A DNA stretch of 64,000 nt from Vibrio cyclitrophicus (GTDB taxonomy: Bacteria; Pseudomonadota; Gammaproteobacteria; Enterobacterales; Vibrionaceae), in the NCBI GenBank assembly GCA_023206055.1, contig CP065367.1, positions 186,001-250,000 on the forward strand, in the 5' to 3' direction. A program made the position numbers and the translations under genes. Positions within the stretch are counted from its first letter, which is position 1; each line of letters starts with the position of its first letter. Below are positions 60,885 to 64,000 of the stretch, piece after piece. A model generated the notes under the pieces. That model was not told the origin of the DNA. It was given only the letters and a program-made list of their open reading frames with translations, and did not search any database.

Positions 60885-62348
60885 ATGATGACTCAATTAC
60901 AGAATGTTCAAGCAGAAAACGCACTTTACATTGGCGGCGAATGGCAAGCGGGTGTAAGCACCGTTGCGAACATTAACCCATCAGATATTTCTGAAAACAT
61001 CGGTAACTTTGCACAAGCAAGTGCTGAACAAGTTCAACAAGCGATTTCAGCGGCGAAGCACGCTCAACCAGAGTGGGAAAAAACGCCGATTGAACGCAAG
61101 CAGGCGGTTCTTCAAGCGATTGGTGATGAGCTGATTGCACGTTGCGATGAGCTAGGCACGCTTCTTTCTCGTGAAGAAGGTAAGCCTTTTGCTGAAGGTC
61201 GTGGTGAGATTTACCGTGCTGGTCAGTTCTTCCAATACTTTGCGGCTGAAGTGCTTCGTCAAATTGGTGACAACGCAGACTCAGTACGCCCAGGTGTTTC
61301 TGTTGAAGTGACTCGTGAAGCGGTAGGCGTTATCGGCATCATCTCTCCTTGGAATTTCCCGACAGCAACGGCTGCTTGGAAAATTGCTCCAGCATTAGCT
61401 TTCGGTAACAGCGTTATCTGGAAACCAGCAAACCTAACACCAGCAAGTGCGGTTGCGCTTACAGAGATCATCCACCGTCAAGGTATCCCTGCAGGTACGT
61501 TTAACCTTGTACTAGGTAGCGGTTCAACGGTAGGTGATGCACTGATCAACTCTAAAGAAGTGAACGGTGTGAGCTTTACCGGTTCTGTTGATACGGGTCG
61601 TAAGGTTGCGGCTGCTACAGCGCCAAACTTCGTTCGTTGCCAACTGGAAATGGGCAGTAAGAACGCACTTGTTATTGCTGACGATGCAGACATCCAAACT
61701 GCGGTTGATGCAACGATTGCAGGTTCGTTCTCGGGTGCTGGTCAAAAATGTACAGCGTCTTCTCGCCTTGTGGTTATGGATAGCATTCACGACCAATACG
61801 TTGAAGCACTAATCAAACGTATGAGCGAGCTGAAAGTGGGTCACGCACTGGAAGAGGACGTGTTCATGGGCCCTGTTGTTGATGGTAACCAACTTGAAGC
61901 AAACCTAGGTTGGGTTGAGAAAGCACGTCAAAGCGGCGGTGAGTTGGCATTTGGTGGCGAACGCTTGAGCATGAAGCACGAAGGTTTCTACATGTCTCCA
62001 ACGTTGTTCTTGAACACTAAGAACGATTGGGAAGTGAACCAAGAAGAAGTGTTCGCACCAATGGCAAGCGTGATTCGTGTCGCTGACCTAGAAGAAGCTA
62101 TTGCGACAACCAACGATACTCGCTTCGGTCTAACGGGCGGCATCATTACTCAAAGCCTACGTACTAGCGCAATGTTCAAGCAACAAGCGCAAACAGGTTG
62201 TGTGATGGTGAACCTACCAACAGCAGGCACGGATTACCACGTACCGTTTGGTGGTCGTAAAGAGTCTAGCTTCGGTCCTCGCGAGCAAGGTCAATACGCG
62301 AAAGAGTTCTACACAGTGGTTAAGACGGCTTACCAGCGTCCTTACTAG
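60885..62348 (+). CDS. NAD(P)-dependent aldehyde dehydrogenase (possible 2-oxoglutarate semialdehyde type)
   Basis: A 487-residue aldehyde dehydrogenase. The catalytic Cys is in FSGAGQKCTASSRL and the general-base Glu in CQLEMGSKNALV; cofactor-binding motifs include SPWNFPTATAAWKIAPALA and SFTGSVDTGRKVA. The sequence style resembles 2-oxoglutarate semialdehyde (2,5-dioxovalerate) dehydrogenases, which end hydroxyproline and sugar-acid pathways, but the substrate is not proven by sequence. Start ATG 60885 (an ATG also at 60888) after AAGGACAG. It lies 196 bases after the RidA gene. Confidence 0.88.
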   Translation: MMTQLQNVQAENALYIGGEWQAGVSTVANINPSDISENIGNFAQASAEQVQQAISAAKHAQPEWEKTPIERKQAVLQAIGDELIARCDELGTLLSREEGKPFAEGRGEIYRAGQFFQYFAAEVLRQIGDNADSVRPGVSVEVTREAVGVIGIISPWNFPTATAAWKIAPALAFGNSVIWKPANLTPASAVALTEIIHRQGIPAGTFNLVLGSGSTVGDALINSKEVNGVSFTGSVDTGRKVAAATAPNFVRCQLEMGSKNALVIADDADIQTAVDATIAGSFSGAGQKCTASSRLVVMDSIHDQYVEALIKRMSELKVGHALEEDVFMGPVVDGNQLEANLGWVEKARQSGGELAFGGERLSMKHEGFYMSPTLFLNTKNDWEVNQEEVFAPMASVIRVADLEEAIATTNDTRFGLTGGIITQSLRTSAMFKQQAQTGCVMVNLPTAGTDYHVPFGGRKESSFGPREQGQYAKEFYTVVKTAYQRPY

Positions 62349-62369
62349 TCAGCTCTCTATTAGTAAGAA

Positions 62370-62396
62370 TTGGCCTGATTCACAGAGTCAGGCCAA
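62370..62396 (+). terminator. Intercistronic hairpin after the aldehyde dehydrogenase gene
   Basis: Perfect nine-base stem TTGGCCTGA / TCAGGCCAA with a nine-base loop and no T-tract; may stabilise the upstream message or attenuate read-through. Confidence 0.55.
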
Positions 62397-62503
62397 CACA
62401 GCAAATGAAGTTAGATACGTGATTTAACCCATTTTTGAAAACATGTTATTTGAGCGTGTTTTCAAAACCGAGCTAGAACACTGAGCTTTCAATAGGAGTG
62501 GTT

Positions 62504-63499
62504 ATGTACCAGCAACGGATTGTTATAGATGGATTGCAATACTGCAATTGGAACAGAGAATATTTCCAAACACTAAAGGCGAGCGGCATTACAGCAGTTC
62601 ACGCTACCGCGGTTTACCACGAGACAGCTCGTGAAACCTTATCTCGCTTTGCAGAGTGGAACTTAAGATTTGAGCAAAATGCAGACATTATCATGCCGAT
62701 TCATTCAATGGCGGATGTGGAAACTGCAAAAGCGACCGGCAAAGTCGGCATTTTCCTTGGTGCTCAAAACTGTTCTCCAATCGACGATGAGATTGGCCTG
62801 ATCGAAGTGATGCGCAAACAAGGTCTTTTGATCATGCAGCTTACTTACAACAACCAGAGCTTATTGGCGACGGGTTGTTACGAGAAGAACGACACCGGTA
62901 TCACGCGCTTTGGTAAGCAAGCTATCGAAGAGATGAACCGAGTGGGCATGATCATCGATATGTCTCACAGTGCAGAGCGCTCAACACTTGAGGCAATCGA
63001 CTTGTCTTCTCGTCCTATTTGTATCAGCCACGCGAACCCAACGTTTGCTCATGATGCGCTACGAAACAAATCAAACGATGTGATTAAAGCCCTAACCGCA
63101 CGCGGTGGCTTAATCGGATTCAGCTTATACCCATTCCACCTACCAAACGGCAGCCAATGTACGTTGGAAGACTTCTGCCAGATGGTCGCGACTACCGCTG
63201 ACATGGTTGGCGTTGAACACCTAGGAATTGGCAGTGACCTATGCTTAAACCAGCCTCAAGCGGTTCTAGAGTGGATGCGAAATGGTCGTTGGTCTAAAGC
63301 AATGGACTACGGCGAAGGCTCTGCGAACAACTCAGGTTGGCCTGATGCGTTGCCTTGGTTCTGCGGTAGTGCGGGTATGGAAAATATTTATAACGGATTG
63401 ATGCGTCATGGTTTCAGCGAGTCTGAAGCTGGGCAAGTCTTGGGAGAAAACTGGTTTAACTTCTTGAAAGATGGCTTAGAGCCGCAGAGCAAGGGTTAA
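62504..63499 (+). CDS. M19 (renal dipeptidase)-family protein lacking canonical metal ligands
   Basis: A 331-residue member of the M19 family by overall pattern: YFQTLKASGITAVHATAVYH, MRKQGLLIMQLTYNNQSLLA, GMIIDMSHSAERSTLEAI, RPICISHANP and VEHLGIGSDL. Start ATG 62504 with TAGGAG eight bases before. The two conserved His (DMSHS and ISHAN) are kept, but the N-terminal HxD reads LQY (VIDGLQYCNW) and the bridging Glu of the usual GxEG reads Gln (FLGAQNCS). A normal two-zinc dipeptidase site cannot form. It is likely a divergent hydrolase or binding protein of this catabolic cluster. No signal peptide. Confidence 0.85.
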   Translation: MYQQRIVIDGLQYCNWNREYFQTLKASGITAVHATAVYHETARETLSRFAEWNLRFEQNADIIMPIHSMADVETAKATGKVGIFLGAQNCSPIDDEIGLIEVMRKQGLLIMQLTYNNQSLLATGCYEKNDTGITRFGKQAIEEMNRVGMIIDMSHSAERSTLEAIDLSSRPICISHANPTFAHDALRNKSNDVIKALTARGGLIGFSLYPFHLPNGSQCTLEDFCQMVATTADMVGVEHLGIGSDLCLNQPQAVLEWMRNGRWSKAMDYGEGSANNSGWPDALPWFCGSAGMENIYNGLMRHGFSESEAGQVLGENWFNFLKDGLEPQSKG

Positions 63500-63729
63500 G
63501 CGTTTCTCGCTGGTAATCATCTAATAGGCTGCCTGCTAACAAACGTTCATTTAGCCAGCGTTGCTTTAATCAAATTCATTATTTAAAAGGAACAACGGTC
63601 TATTTCGCAACGCGGTAACCCAAACATGGATTAGCCTGCCCAACACAAAAAACAATAGGGCGGGTGTTAAATACACACTTGTAGTCATCATTCAAATGAC
63701 AGCTGCAAAGAAACCTCTGGAGTCAGAGT

Positions 63730-64000
63730 ATGTCTGATTTAACCAATAGCGTGAAATCTTCAAACGTAAATGCGGGTCAAGCAAACACAACAAACAAAAA
63801 AGCACAGTCTGAATCTACTTCAGACAAATTAGGACTAACCAACCCAGCACTTTGGTACAGCGGCGGTTTTATCGCCCTTTTTGTAACGTTGGCTTTGTTT
63901 GACGGCGAGCTACTATCAAGCCTAGTAAACACAGGCTTTGCATGGGCTGTAAAAGTGTTCGGCCCTTATTGGCAAATGCTTCTTCTTCTGACTTTTCTTA
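63730..64000 (+). CDS. BCCT-family transporter, N-terminal part (3' end outside window)
   Basis: The frame opens at ATG 63730 and is still open at the window end (90 residues). After a polar, Asn/Ser-rich tail of about 35 residues come TNPALWYSGGFIALFVTLAL and the second helix start, which match the first helices of betaine/choline/carnitine transporters. It would bring a trimethylammonium-type or related compound into the cell using sodium or proton gradients. As the last visible gene of the RidA-ALDH-M19 row it suggests the pathway substrate is a betaine or similar. 230 bases without a gene precede it. Confidence 0.8.
   Translation, partial: MSDLTNSVKSSNVNAGQANTTNKKAQSESTSDKLGLTNPALWYSGGFIALFVTLALFDGELLSSLVNTGFAWAVKVFGPYWQMLLLLTFL

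Overview
The window is a piece of a Vibrio genome, most like the Splendidus clade, and probably from the second chromosome. I infer this from gene content, codon style and the attC repeats, not from a database search. It carries a complete F0F1 ATP synthase operon without the gid/par genes that usually flank the main vibrio copy, a fructose PTS operon, a ribose operon, an assimilatory nitrate/nitrite locus, a Yej-type peptide importer and a small array of integron cassettes.

Layout. 1-4604: tail of a membrane-fusion gene, an RND pump and an AraC/GyrI-like regulator, translationally coupled. 4720-9987: fruBKA, divergent from a Cra/FruR-like repressor, with three Cra-type operators. 10020-19876: nitrate assimilation. 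nirB-nirD-narK and a PP2C/kinase fusion run leftward from a clear sigma-54 promoter, and nasA diverges. A structured 270-bp repeat sits between narK and the kinase gene and supplies the narK stop codon. 20036-20757: two small unknown genes.

20952-28240 is the accessory heart of the window: six complete attC sites of 125-127 bp plus one truncated site, seven cassettes and no integrase gene (a CALIN-type array). Cargo: a GNAT acetyltransferase, a membrane protein split by an IS3-family element, relBE, a membrane-anchored unknown, a Sel1-type lipoprotein, a secreted HExxH protein and a nucleotidyltransferase-like protein. An IS1111-type (IS110 family) element sits exactly at the core of the fourth attC. 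Its transposase is decayed, but its non-coding end still holds two short guide-like segments that match both sides of the insertion point, as expected of the target loop of a bridge RNA/seekRNA. This is the most interesting signal in the window.

28282-42536: a DoxX-like protein, a CSS-EAL phosphodiesterase gene broken by one extra A in a homopolymer, a CHASE3 hybrid histidine kinase with Hpt domain, rbsDACBK-rbsR with twin RbsR operators, a lone winged-helix regulator, an outer-membrane beta-barrel and an EEP-family nuclease/phosphatase. 42902-51388: yejABEF-like importer, an S4 protein with a lysine-rich tail, and a LysR/nitrilase divergent pair. 51532-58431: atpIBEFHAGDC on the minus strand. 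59248-64000: a LysR regulator divergent from RidA, aldehyde dehydrogenase, an M19-family protein lacking several metal ligands, and the start of a BCCT transporter; together these look like a catabolic cluster that continues beyond the window.

No tRNA, rRNA or CRISPR array was recognised.
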